The notes below the pieces were generated by a model. It was not told the origin of the DNA. It was given only the letters and a program-made list of their open reading frames with translations, and did not search any database. From the NCBI RefSeq assembly GCF_009380155.1, contig NZ_WHUV01000001.1, positions 1,178,001 through 1,242,000 on the forward strand: DNA of 64,000 nucleotides, read 5' to 3'. The translations under genes were made by a program, and so were the position numbers. Within the stretch, counting starts at the first letter, position 1. Every line of letters begins with the position of its first letter. This DNA comes from Pseudomonas piscis (GTDB lineage Bacteria; Pseudomonadota; Gammaproteobacteria; Pseudomonadales; Pseudomonadaceae). Of this stretch, positions 54,362 through 62,713 are shown piece after piece.

Positions 54362-55027
54362 TCAGTGTGGCAGGTGTTCGTACAGGCTCTGGCACACCCC
54401 GTTGATATGGGTCTCGATTAACCGGGCGACGAGCTCGACATCCCGCGCGCGGCAGGCGGCGACGATATCCTTGTGCTCGTGGTCGGCCCGGTCCTTGCCC
54501 GCCGAGAGGCTCATCTGCATGCGCAGGTAGCGCTCGATCTTGTCGTGGATCGAACGAATGAGGTTGACCAGGAAGGGCCGCTGGGCCGGTTCATAGAGGC
54601 AGGCATGCAGCTCCCAGTTGAGCTCGGCCCAACGTCCGATATCGTCTTCGCCGACGAATTCGGCGCAGATGGCCTCGGCCCTGGCGAAGGTTTCCTCGGT
54701 CATGTTCGGCACGGCCAGGCGGATTGCCTTGACCTCCAGCAGCACCCGCACCTCGAACATCTGCGCCAGCTCGGGTTCGGAGATCCGGGTGACTAGGGCG
54801 CCACGATTGCGGTGGAAGTCCACCAGCCCTTCGGCTTCCAGGCGCTTGAGCGCTTCGCGAACCGGGATCTTGCTGACGTTGAACGCCTGGGCGATATCGT
54901 CCTGGCGAACGGGTTCGCCTTCGGCAAGCTGGCCGGAGATGATCGCTTCACGCAGGTGCTTGGCAATGATTTCCGAGGTCGAGGGCGTCACGCCCAGGTT
55001 CGGCGCTTTGTTGAAGGGAAGTGGCAC
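54362..55027 (-). CDS. GntR-family (FCD) regulator of the leftward cluster
   Basis: A 221-residue regulator. The winged helix-turn-helix spans ~15-75 (IIAKHLREAIISGQLAEGEP; VRQDDIAQAFNVSKIPVREA). The FCD ligand domain follows (MFEVRVLLEVKAIRLAVPN; ELNWELHACLYEPAQRPFLV; DHEHKDIVAACRARDVELVA). I place the start at GTG 55027: longer frames would put the operator-like half-site at 55056-55072 inside coding sequence and have unlike N-termini. The RBS is weak, so the start is uncertain. It likely represses itself, the MHS carrier and the LhpC-like operon. Confidence 0.82.
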   Translation of the reverse strand: MPLPFNKAPNLGVTPSTSEIIAKHLREAIISGQLAEGEPVRQDDIAQAFNVSKIPVREALKRLEAEGLVDFHRNRGALVTRISEPELAQMFEVRVLLEVKAIRLAVPNMTEETFARAEAICAEFVGEDDIGRWAELNWELHACLYEPAQRPFLVNLIRSIHDKIERYLRMQMSLSAGKDRADHEHKDIVAACRARDVELVARLIETHINGVCQSLYEHLPH

Positions 55028-55055
55028 GGAGGTTACCGAAAGCGGTTGAGGGTGC

Positions 55056-55072
55056 GGATATCTTATACGAAA
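55056..55072. promoter_or_regulatory. Partial CGTATACG-type operator upstream of gntR
   Basis: GGATATCTTATACGAAA: TATACGA half matches the cores at 52595 and 54181, the other half is degenerate. It is 30-45 bp upstream of the chosen gntR start, suggesting autoregulation. Confidence 0.4.
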
Positions 55073-55179
55073 CCCCGGAGCCTGGAAAAACCGCACCATG
55101 CCAAGCCGCCACATCCGCCTGGACGCCAGCCCCCGGGCCTTTCTACACTGGGCGCCGACTGGGTTATGGAACATCGCCG

Positions 55180-56106
55180 ATGAATCGCAATGAACTGCGC
55201 AAGGCCGACATCAACCTGATGGTGGTATTCGAGGCGCTGATGCTCGAACGCAACGTCACCCGGGTGGCGGAGAAGCTGTTTCTCGGCCAGCCCACCATCA
55301 GCTCCGCGCTCAATCGGCTGCGGGCGATGTTCAACGATCCGCTGTTCATTCGCGTCGGCCATCGAATGGAGCCCACTGCCCGTGCCGAGCAATTGATCCA
55401 GCACCTGTCGCCGGCCCTGGACGCCCTGTCCTCGGCCCTGAGCCTGACCCATGATTTCGATCCCGCCAGCAGCACCATGACCTTTCGCATCGGCCTGTCC
55501 GATGACGTCGAGTTCGGTCTGTTGCCGCCCTTGCTGCGGGCCTTGCGCCAGGAGGCGCCGCAGGTGGTGGTCGTGGTCCAGCACGTGGACTACTGGCGGA
55601 TTCCCGACCTGCTGGCCTCCGGCGATATCACCGTCGGCATCAGCCAGACCCGCGGCCTGCCGGCCAATGCCAAGCGCAAGTTGCTGCGCCATATCAACCC
55701 CAGCGTGCTGCGCGCCGATGCCAGCGACACGCCGATGAGCCTCGACGAATACTGCTCGCGGCCCCATGTGCTGGTGTCCCACACCGCCAACGTCGCCGGC
55801 TTCGCCGATGAGTGGCTGGCGGAGATCGGCCGCACCCGCCAGGTGGTGCTTTCGGTGCCGCAGTACAGTTCGCTGCCGGCGCTGCTGGCCGGGACCAAGC
55901 TGATCGCCAGCCTGCCGGACTACGCCGCCCAGGCCATGGCGACCACCGGGCAGTTGTACTGCGAACCGTTTCCGTTCAAGACCCCGACCCTGGACCTGTC
56001 CATGGTCTGGCTCAGCCACGTCGACACCGACCCAGCCGAACGCTGGCTGCGTTCGCGCCTGGAAGCCTTCATGAGCGAGCGCACGCCACTACCGCTGGCT
56101 ACCTGA
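55180..56106 (+). CDS. LysR-family transcriptional regulator
   Basis: A 308-residue LTTR. The helix-turn-helix spans 8-66 (DINLMVVFEALMLERNVTRV; FLGQPTISSALNRLRAMFND; PLFIRVGHRMEPTARA), the NodD/LeuO-like subtype. The effector domain runs from ~95 (TFRIGLSDDVEFGLLPPLL; GITVGISQTRGLP-type segment; YSSLPALLAGTKLIASLPD). The target is not evident: divergent to the left is gntR, downstream is ltrA. ATG 55180 is chosen from the family start MNRNELRKADINLM. Confidence 0.88.
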   Translation: MNRNELRKADINLMVVFEALMLERNVTRVAEKLFLGQPTISSALNRLRAMFNDPLFIRVGHRMEPTARAEQLIQHLSPALDALSSALSLTHDFDPASSTMTFRIGLSDDVEFGLLPPLLRALRQEAPQVVVVVQHVDYWRIPDLLASGDITVGISQTRGLPANAKRKLLRHINPSVLRADASDTPMSLDEYCSRPHVLVSHTANVAGFADEWLAEIGRTRQVVLSVPQYSSLPALLAGTKLIASLPDYAAQAMATTGQLYCEPFPFKTPTLDLSMVWLSHVDTDPAERWLRSRLEAFMSERTPLPLAT

Positions 56107-56201
56107 TCGGTGGTTCCCGCCGGGCCGCGCTGGCATTGTCGGCGGCACCTGCTTTGCTCAGTACAAACCCCGAGCAAATCCTCCACCGGCGGAGAGTGTC
56201 C

Positions 56202-57389
56202 ATGATTCGATCCCGTTCCCTGCTGCGTGGTCGCGGCAGCCATGACAGCGGCAAGGTGGGCATGGTCGAGCTGTTTTTCGACCTGGTGTTCGTGTTCGCC
56301 GTGACCCAGTTGTCCCACGCGCTGCTGGTGCACCTGTCGCTGGCCGGCGTGCTGCAGGTGGCGTTGCTGATGGTGGCGGTGTGGTGGGTGTGGATCTTCA
56401 CCTCGTGGATCACCAACTGGCTGGACCCGGAGACCCTGCCGATCCGCCTCGGGCTGTTCGTGTTGATGGTGGCCGGGTTGTTGCTGTCGTCCTCGATTCC
56501 CAAGGCTTTCGGTGACCGTGGCCTGCTGTTCGCCGCAGCCTATGTGTTCATGCAGGTGGGACGTACCGCCTACTCGCTGTGGGCGGTGCGTGGCGAGCCG
56601 CTGAACATGACCCGCAACTTCCAGCGCATCCTGCTGTGGTTGATGTTCTCCGGGGTGTTCTGGATCGCTGGCGGCCTGCTCCAGGGCCCGGGACGCCTGG
56701 CCTGCTGGACCCTGGCCCTGGGCATCGAGGTCTTGGCGCCATCGCTGTATTTCTGGGTACCGGGGCTTGGCCGCTCGACCCTGGAGGACTGGAATATCGA
56801 AGGCAACCACATGGCCGAGCGTTGCGCGCTGTTCGTGATCATCGCCCTGGGCGAATCGCTGCTGGTCACCGGCGCCACCTTCGCCGAACTGGCCACCACC
56901 GGCCAATGCTTGCTGGGGTTCATCGTCGCGGTGCTGGGTAGCATCGGCATGTGGTGGGTGTACTTCGACAGCGGCGCCGAACGCGCCCATCACCGCATCG
57001 CCCATTCCACCGACCCCGGGCGCCAGGCGCGGATCGCCTATACCTACATTCACTTGCTGATCGTCGCCGGGATCATCGTCAGCGCGGTGGCCGACGAACT
57101 GGTGCTCATCCATCCGGACCACGCTCGCCAGGCGGGAATACTGGTGATCATCGGCGGGCCCTGGTTGTTCCTGCTCGGTTGCGCCTTGTTCAAGTGGGTG
57201 ATGAACGACCGGCCCTGGCCGCCGCTGTCGCACCTGGCGGGGTTGGCCGGTCTGACGCTGCTGTTGCCGGTGGCCTTGGGCCAGGTGTTTTCCGCCCTGG
57301 CGCTGGGCAGCCTGACCACCCTGGTGATGCTGTTGGTGGCGGCCTGGGAAACCCTGGCTCTGCGCGAGCGCGCAGCGGCAAGGCAATGA
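56202..57389 (+). CDS. Low-temperature-requirement protein A (LtrA) family membrane protein
   Basis: A 395-residue inner-membrane protein with ten or more hydrophobic segments. The family signature VELFFDLVFVFAVTQLSHALL is at 22-42; LEDWNIEGNHMAERCALFVIIALGESL near 200-226 is the second conserved block. LtrA was named from Listeria cold growth; the molecular role is not known. ATG 56202 has GGCGGAGAG upstream. It may be read with the downstream CHM isomerase (79-bp gap). Confidence 0.85.
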   Translation: MIRSRSLLRGRGSHDSGKVGMVELFFDLVFVFAVTQLSHALLVHLSLAGVLQVALLMVAVWWVWIFTSWITNWLDPETLPIRLGLFVLMVAGLLLSSSIPKAFGDRGLLFAAAYVFMQVGRTAYSLWAVRGEPLNMTRNFQRILLWLMFSGVFWIAGGLLQGPGRLACWTLALGIEVLAPSLYFWVPGLGRSTLEDWNIEGNHMAERCALFVIIALGESLLVTGATFAELATTGQCLLGFIVAVLGSIGMWWVYFDSGAERAHHRIAHSTDPGRQARIAYTYIHLLIVAGIIVSAVADELVLIHPDHARQAGILVIIGGPWLFLLGCALFKWVMNDRPWPPLSHLAGLAGLTLLLPVALGQVFSALALGSLTTLVMLLVAAWETLALRERAAARQ

Positions 57390-57468
57390 CACCAATGGAT
57401 GATTCAAGGCCCTCGGCGCTTGTGTAGTATTGAACGCCCTTTTTCCCTGAATGACCGGGAGCTTTGCC

Positions 57469-57834
57469 ATGCCGCACCTGCATATGGAATACACCGCCAA
57501 CCTGCCGCAACTGGATGCCGACAAGGCACTGCTGCGCTTGAACCATGCGCTGGTGGCGTCCGGGCAGTTCTCGGATGAGTTCGATATCAAGAGCCGGGCG
57601 GTGAAGGTCGAGGCGTTCCGGGTCGGCACCGGCCTTGGCGAGCGTGCCTTCGTCCACGTCAAGCTGGCGCTGCTCAGCGGCCGTTCGCCGGAAATCAAGA
57701 AGCAGTTGTCCGATAGCTTGCTGGTGGTGCTGCAAGACCTCGCGCCCTGGCCGGCAGAGCTGCAGGTCCAGCTGTGCGTGGAACTCCTGGATATCGACCG
57801 GGCCTCCTACACCAAGGCCGCCATCGGTCTCTGA
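57469..57834 (+). CDS. 5-carboxymethyl-2-hydroxymuconate delta-isomerase
   Basis: A 121-residue tautomerase-superfamily enzyme. The catalytic Pro is residue 2 of the frame (MPHLHMEYTANL) and becomes N-terminal after Met removal; this decides the start at 57469 rather than 57451. Further marks: FDIKSRAVKVEAFRVG, FVHVKLALLSGRS, ELQVQLCVELLDIDRASY. In the homoprotocatechuate meta pathway (HpaF/HpcD) it isomerises CHM, but no hpa gene is in the window, so it is an orphan copy here. GGGAG precedes the start. Confidence 0.88.
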   Translation: MPHLHMEYTANLPQLDADKALLRLNHALVASGQFSDEFDIKSRAVKVEAFRVGTGLGERAFVHVKLALLSGRSPEIKKQLSDSLLVVLQDLAPWPAELQVQLCVELLDIDRASYTKAAIGL

Positions 57835-57882
57835 CCAAGGCTGCCAGCGCAGGCGCGTTGCCAGGTATTCAACAGGCGCCTG

Positions 57883-58039
57883 GCAGGCCGTTGAAAAACG
57901 TCGGCGAGGCAGTCAGAGCAAGGCAAGAACAGGCGAAAAAGCGCAGTTTACGAGTGGTCAATGAGCATTTTGACCGGGCTAGCGCACCAGCTTGTTTTAA
58001 CGCAGCGATGGCAACGCAGGTAGTTTTTCAACGGCCTGC
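57883..58039. mobile_element. 157-bp MITE-like element with 17-bp perfect inverted termini
   Basis: Left end GCAGGCCGTTGAAAAAC (57883-57899) and right end GTTTTTCAACGGCCTGC (58023-58039) are exact inverted copies. The inside has no reading frame and holds a conserved-looking central part (CAGTTTACGAGTGGTCAAT). Similar short elements with this terminus are, as I recall, scattered in Pseudomonas genomes. The right tip supplies the C of the CTAG that contains the lysR stop codon. No clear target duplication is visible. Confidence 0.65.
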
Positions 58040-58977
58040 TAGAGCAGGCCCGGTTCGGCGCAGACCTTGACCACCTGCTCGCGCAGCCAGGCCTGGGCGC
58101 TGTCCTGGTCACTGGCCTGGCTCCATTGCATGTCCAGGGTGAACCCCGGCAGGCCGGCGGGCGCCTCGCAGTGGTTGAACACCGCCTCGTTGGCCAGCAG
58201 GGCCTGGATGCGCCGGGGCAGGGTGAGGATGAAGTCGGTGCCGGTGATCATCTTCAGCGCCGCGCTGTAGCTGTTGGAGCGGGCGGCGATCTGGCGTTTC
58301 CGGGCCTGACGGGCCAGCCAGCCATCCACCATGTTGCTGTCGGATGTCCAGGGCGTGGGGAACACATGACGTCGCTCGACGAACGACTGCAGGCTGAAAC
58401 GTGCTTGCGTGGGCGGCGTCGCGCGTTTGTCGAAGACGCATACCAACTCGTCTTCCAGCAGCACCTGGGACTGGAGATCGGCGTGGCTGCGGTGGAAGTT
58501 GGGGCCGAAGCAGATCACCAGGTCGAGGCTGCCGTCGCGCAACTCGTCGACGGGAATGTCCGCTTCCAGCTTCTGCACGTTGACCGTCACCGGCAGGTCG
58601 GCGTAGTCGAAGCCCTTGAGCAGGCGCGGCAGGATCAACAGCTCGAAGTACTCGGGGGCGCAGAGGTTGAAGGTCACCGCCTGGTGGGTCGGATCGAAGG
58701 CCGGCACCCCGCTGTGGCACAGGTTGATGCTCTCCAGGATCCTCAGCACGTGGCTGTACATGCTGGTGGCCTTGTAGGTCGGACGCATGCCGGTGCGGGT
58801 GTGGATGAACAGTTCGTCCTGAAAGCCCGTGCGCAGTTTCTTCAGGCAGTAGCTGACGGTCGACTGGCTGACGCACAGGGTTTCCGAAACCCCGGTGACA
58901 CTGCTTTGCTCATACACGGCAACGAAGACCATGAGGTCCTGCATGTCGAGTTTCCTGAGCACATTGCTGATGAGCAT
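58039..58977 (-). CDS. LysR-family transcriptional regulator
   Basis: A 312-residue LTTR of the LeuO/NodD-like branch. Helix-turn-helix: KLDMQDLMVFVAVYEQSSVT, then VSETLCVSQSTVSYCLKKLR. The effector domain starts near 100 (VTFNLCAPEYFELLILPRLL) and includes SLDLVICFGPNFHRS. ATG 58977 and 58986 are both possible; I take the former (MLISNVLRK). The stop codon is contiguous with the right end of the MITE-like element. Target genes are not evident; the two exporters upstream are candidates. Confidence 0.85.
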   Translation of the reverse strand: MLISNVLRKLDMQDLMVFVAVYEQSSVTGVSETLCVSQSTVSYCLKKLRTGFQDELFIHTRTGMRPTYKATSMYSHVLRILESINLCHSGVPAFDPTHQAVTFNLCAPEYFELLILPRLLKGFDYADLPVTVNVQKLEADIPVDELRDGSLDLVICFGPNFHRSHADLQSQVLLEDELVCVFDKRATPPTQARFSLQSFVERRHVFPTPWTSDSNMVDGWLARQARKRQIAARSNSYSAALKMITGTDFILTLPRRIQALLANEAVFNHCEAPAGLPGFTLDMQWSQASDQDSAQAWLREQVVKVCAEPGLL

Positions 58978-59145
58978 CCGTTCCATCCCGCTGGGCACCT
59001 GGCGCCGGTGGCGCACAAACCGGGTCGATGCTAGCGGAACGATCGTCCTAGTTAAATGCCCGGGGTGGGGAATCGCGGACAGCATCGGGACATAAATTTC
59101 CGATAATACGACTTGGTCATTCAGGCCCGCGAAACTGTCCCGTAT

Positions 59146-60066
59146 TCAGGGGGGATTTGCCGCCATGGCTGGCTGCGGGCGACTGCTGCGCACCAGGCCG
59201 AACATGCCCAGCGCCACCAGCAGGGCGCCGATCATTTCCCCGAGGCGCGGTGCCTGGCCCAGCCATGACCAATGGAACAGGGTCAGGAACAGGGTGCTGA
59301 GATAGACATAGGAAATCACCGTGGAAGGGGCGATGACGCCGATGGCCCGGTGCAGCAGCCAGAAGGTCGCCAGGGTGGCGAACAGCGCCAGGTACAGCAG
59401 CCACGCCAGGTCGTGGCCGGTGAGCAATGCCGCGCTGCGCCAGCCGCCGCTGGCCAGGCAAGCGATGAACAGGAACAGCGAGCCGAACAGCATGTTCCAG
59501 AAGGTCATGGCCGCCGGGCTCCGGCCTTGCAGGGACCGGGCCTTGAAGCTCTGGCTCAGGGGCGGGTAGGCGGCCATGGCCAGACAACCCAGGGCGTAGA
59601 CCCCCACGGCGTACCACGAGGGCCATTGGCCTGGCGCGCCCCCCTTGAGGATCAGCAGCAGCGCGCCAGCAGCGGCCGTCAGCATCGGCAGCAGCCTACG
59701 CTTGCGGCTGTCGCCGGGCAGCAGCCAGCCTTCGAACAACAGGGTCAGCAGCGGTACCAGGGTGTACAGAGTCCCGGTATTGACCGCCGAGGTGTAGCGC
59801 AGCGCCTCGAACAGCGAACCGAAGTACAGCGCCAGCAACAGGCCCAGCACACCGTGGGCCGCCAGCCCGGAGAGGTTCGGCACGCAGAAGCCCTTGAACC
59901 ACAGCAGGGGTACGAACAGCAGCGCCGAGAACAGCAAGCGCAAGGCGGTCAGCAGTACCGGGTCGATGGCTTGGCCGACCTGGGCGGCGGCGAAGAACGA
60001 GGCGGCGATCAGCGCCGCCCAGAGCAGCATGCCGAGGTTGGCCTGGGTGAAGTTCACAGGGTTCAT
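59146..60066 (-). CDS. DMT-superfamily EamA transporter
   Basis: A 306-residue inner-membrane protein with ten hydrophobic segments in two EamA repeats (LLWAALIAASFFAAAQVGQA at 14-33 with the start of repeat 1; AVGVYALGCLAMAAYPPLSQ for repeat 2). Members move amino acids, nucleosides or metabolites, mostly outward. It is 31 bp downstream of the CynX-like carrier and probably co-transcribed with it. Substrate unknown. The C-terminal tail is short and basic. Confidence 0.85.
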   Translation of the reverse strand: MNPVNFTQANLGMLLWAALIAASFFAAAQVGQAIDPVLLTALRLLFSALLFVPLLWFKGFCVPNLSGLAAHGVLGLLLALYFGSLFEALRYTSAVNTGTLYTLVPLLTLLFEGWLLPGDSRKRRLLPMLTAAAGALLLILKGGAPGQWPSWYAVGVYALGCLAMAAYPPLSQSFKARSLQGRSPAAMTFWNMLFGSLFLFIACLASGGWRSAALLTGHDLAWLLYLALFATLATFWLLHRAIGVIAPSTVISYVYLSTLFLTLFHWSWLGQAPRLGEMIGALLVALGMFGLVRSSRPQPAMAANPP

Positions 60067-60097
60067 GCAGGCCTCCCGGGCCGGGGTACAAGGCGGC

Positions 60098-61282
60098 TCA
60101 ACGAATGTGCCTGGCGTAGTGCCGGGGGTCGAAGCGCAGCACCATGAAGATCATCAGCAGCATCACTGCGGTCAGCGACCACCAGGCCCATTCGAAGCTG
60201 CCCAGCTGGTCGCGGATCAGGCCCGCCAGCAGTGGCGACAGCCCGGCGATCAGGTAGCCGATGCCTTGCACGAAGGCCGTCAGGCCGCCGGCGCGGCGCG
60301 GGTCGTGCAGATGGTCCAGGGACACGATCAGGCTCATGGGGAACAACCCGCCGATACCCAGGCCCAGCAGGCACGGCCAGAGCAGGCTCAGGTGCCGTGG
60401 GCTGAGGATCAGCCCGCAGAAGCCGGCGATGACCAGCAGCAACAGCGCCACCAGGACCAGGCGCCGATCCTGGCTGCGGTTGGCGATGGCTGGGGTGATG
60501 AGCCCGGAGATCACCTCCATGGCAGTGAGCAAGCCCAGCAGCAGGCCGGCGCTCTGTTCGCTCCAGCCGTTCTCCACGTAGTAGGGCGCGAGCCAGGCCA
60601 GCACGCAGGTGTAGGAGGCGGTGCCGAGACCGAAGAACACCGCCAGCAACCAGGCTCGGCGATTACCGGCGAACGACTCGCGGCCACCGCTGGCGCCCGG
60701 CAGGCTGGGCAGGGAGCGTCGCTGGGCATACCAGAACACCAGGGCCAGCAAGGCCAGGGCGGCCCAGATCGCCAGGGCCAGGCGCCAGCTGCCGCTCTGG
60801 TTCATCACCAGGGGGGCGAAGGAGGCGGCGATGGCCGCGCCGCCCATGATCGAGGTGACATACAGGCCCATGAACAGCGAGACATTGTCGGCGAAGCGCG
60901 ACTTGATCAGCGCCGGCATCAGCGCCTGGATCAGGGCGATGCCGATACCGGCCAGCACGGCGCTGAGGATCAGCTGCGCCGCCGAATCCATGAACAATCG
61001 CGAGGCCGTGGCCAGGCCGATGATCAGCAACGACAAGACCACGGTGCGGTGTTCGCCCAGGCGCCGGGCGATGTCCATGCCGAAGAACATCGCCAGGCCC
61101 ATGGCCATGACCGGCAGCATGGTCAGCAGCGAGGCCAGGCTGAAACTCAAGGGAATATCGCCACGAATGCCCGAGAGCAACGGGCCGACGGCGGCCATCG
61201 ACGGCCGCAGGTTGAGTGCCACCAGGACCACGCTGACCATCAGCCAGAGTGCGGGGCGGGAGGTTGCACGAACGCTTTCCAT
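60098..61282 (-). CDS. cynX: MFS transporter, CynX/NimT family
   Basis: A 394-residue carrier with twelve hydrophobic segments. Typical CynX/NimT marks: LVALNLRPSMAAVGPLLSGI near 21-40, FFGMDIARRLGEHRTVVLSL in the first cytoplasmic loop, and GLGIGGLFPMSLIVSLDHLHD near 300-320. In E. coli CynX belongs to the cyanate operon. Here it lies downstream of cynS on the same strand, separated by 157 bp with a repeat hairpin, so cyanate transport is probable but not proven. Confidence 0.75.
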   Translation of the reverse strand: MESVRATSRPALWLMVSVVLVALNLRPSMAAVGPLLSGIRGDIPLSFSLASLLTMLPVMAMGLAMFFGMDIARRLGEHRTVVLSLLIIGLATASRLFMDSAAQLILSAVLAGIGIALIQALMPALIKSRFADNVSLFMGLYVTSIMGGAAIAASFAPLVMNQSGSWRLALAIWAALALLALVFWYAQRRSLPSLPGASGGRESFAGNRRAWLLAVFFGLGTASYTCVLAWLAPYYVENGWSEQSAGLLLGLLTAMEVISGLITPAIANRSQDRRLVLVALLLLVIAGFCGLILSPRHLSLLWPCLLGLGIGGLFPMSLIVSLDHLHDPRRAGGLTAFVQGIGYLIAGLSPLLAGLIRDQLGSFEWAWWSLTAVMLLMIFMVLRFDPRHYARHIR

Positions 61283-61396
61283 AACCAGACCTTCAATAAG
61301 CAGTGGGCTGATTAGGCGGTGCCGTGCGTGCCGGGGGCAAATCAGAAAGTTTGCCGCACTATTTAAAAACTAAATAAGACTTAAGCGGAAAGCTCC

Positions 61397-61422
61397 AAGC
61401 CGCAAGCATGCGCTTGAGGCTT
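61397..61422. repeat. Pseudomonad AAGC-rich intergenic hairpin
   Basis: AAGCCGCAAGC-ATGC-GCTTGAGGCTT, 11-bp arms with one mismatch, continuing into a second GAGGCTTG unit. This AAGCTTGAGGC-type repeat is common between pseudomonad genes and can end transcription; here it separates cynS from the CynX-like gene. Confidence 0.55.
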
Positions 61423-61439
61423 GAGGCTTGCCGCTGCTC

Positions 61440-61910
61440 TTAGAACGGCTTGGTCGGCAGGTACTTGCCATCCAGGGTGATCACCGCGCGGGAGCCGCCT
61501 TCGGGGTCCTCGACCTTCTTGATGTCCAGCTTGAAGTTGATGGCGCTGATGATGCCGTCGCCGAACTGCTCGTGGACCAGGGCCTTGAGGGTCGAGCCGT
61601 AGACCTGGAGCATTTCATAGAAGCGGTACACGGTCGGGTCGGTGGGGATGCCACCAGGGATGCTGCCGCGCGAGGGAATGCTCTGCAGCAGGCGGCTGGC
61701 GTCCTGATCCAGGCCCAGTTTGTCGCACACCAGGTCGGCTGCGGTGGCCGGCAGGGCGTGCTGGCCCAGCAGGGCGGCGGTGACGAAGGCCAGGCTCAGG
61801 CCGGTGCCGTCGGTGAGGTCCTGCCAGGACAGGTTCTTGCGCGCCTTGGCGTCGATGATGGTGTCGGCCAGGGCCAGGCGTGGGGCTTGGGCAAATTGGG
61901 ATTGCAGCAT
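61440..61910 (-). CDS. cynS: Cyanase (cyanate hydratase)
   Basis: A 156-residue decameric enzyme converting cyanate and bicarbonate to ammonia and CO2 (via carbamate). The catalytic residues Arg96, Glu99 and Ser122 are all in place ([16 protein letters not shown]) with the same numbers as E. coli CynS. The N-terminal helical DNA-binding-like domain ([19 protein letters not shown]) is normal. The gene is 35 bp downstream of cynT. Confidence 0.96.
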   Translation of the reverse strand: MLQSQFAQAPRLALADTIIDAKARKNLSWQDLTDGTGLSLAFVTAALLGQHALPATAADLVCDKLGLDQDASRLLQSIPSRGSIPGGIPTDPTVYRFYEMLQVYGSTLKALVHEQFGDGIISAINFKLDIKKVEDPEGGSRAVITLDGKYLPTKPF

Positions 61911-61945
61911 GGGTGGATTCCTCTTGGGTGAGTGAAGGTTGCTGC

Positions 61946-62605
61946 TCAGGCAGCGGTCGAAGGGCGGCTGGCCAAGGCGCAGGTATGCGGGTGCTCGGCC
62001 AGGGAGACGAAGCGCCGGGTAGGGCCGTCGAGGGCGGCGATGGCGCCGCTCTCGATGTCGTAGACCCAGCCATGCAGGTTCAGCCGGCCCTGTTCCAGGG
62101 CCAGGGCCACCGAGGGGTGCGTCTTCAGGTTAGCCAACTGGGCGATGACGTTGTCCTGTACCAGGGCGTCCAGGTGTTCGGCGGGCGAGGCATGGCGCCG
62201 CGCGGCGTTGATCACCCGGGCCGATTCGGCGTGGCGCAGCCAGTTGGCCACGGCTGGCAGGTGATCCAGGCATTTGCAGGTGGAGAGGGCGGTCATGGCG
62301 CCACAATCGGAGTGGCCGCAGATGACGATATCGCTCACCCCCAGTACCGCCACCGCGTATTCCACCGTGGCTGATACGCCGCCGGGCTCGGGGCCGTAGC
62401 TGGGCACGATGTTGCCGGCGTTGCGGATCACGAACAGGTCGCCGGGCTCCTGCTGGGTCAGCAGTTCCGGTACCACCCGGCTGTCGGAGCACGTGACGAA
62501 CAGCGTGCCGGGGCTCTGGGTGCTGGCCAGTTGCTTGAACAGTTCGCTGCGCTGGGGGAAGGCTTCGCGCTGGAACTTGAGGAAGCCGTCGATGATGTGC
62601 TGCAT
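61946..62605 (-). CDS. cynT: Carbonic anhydrase of the cyanate operon
   Basis: A 219-residue beta-class carbonic anhydrase. Zinc ligands Cys39 (TCSDSR), His98 and Cys101 (CGHSDCGAM) and the Asp41-Arg43 dyad carry the same numbers as E. coli CynT. It resupplies the bicarbonate that cyanase consumes. ATG 62605 ([12 protein letters not shown]) follows AAGGAGACCCCC; an upstream ATG is rejected. First gene of the cyn operon, divergent from cynR. Confidence 0.95.
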   Translation of the reverse strand: MQHIIDGFLKFQREAFPQRSELFKQLASTQSPGTLFVTCSDSRVVPELLTQQEPGDLFVIRNAGNIVPSYGPEPGGVSATVEYAVAVLGVSDIVICGHSDCGAMTALSTCKCLDHLPAVANWLRHAESARVINAARRHASPAEHLDALVQDNVIAQLANLKTHPSVALALEQGRLNLHGWVYDIESGAIAALDGPTRRFVSLAEHPHTCALASRPSTAA

Positions 62606-62674
62606 GGGGGTCTCCTTGCGTCGCTGATGGGGCAAGGATGGGAGTTTTCAGCTATAGCGTCCAAGACCGGTTTA

Positions 62675-62689
62675 TTATGCTTTCCATAA
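62675..62689. promoter_or_regulatory. Putative CynR (LysR-type) binding site
   Basis: TTATG-CTTTC-CATAA, a perfect 5-bp inverted repeat with 5-bp spacing, fitting the T-N11-A rule. It is centred in the 108-bp cynT/cynR divergent gap, 25 bp from the cynR start. Confidence 0.6.
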
Positions 62690-62713
62690 GTCATGCCTAT
62701 AGTTGGAGCCGTC

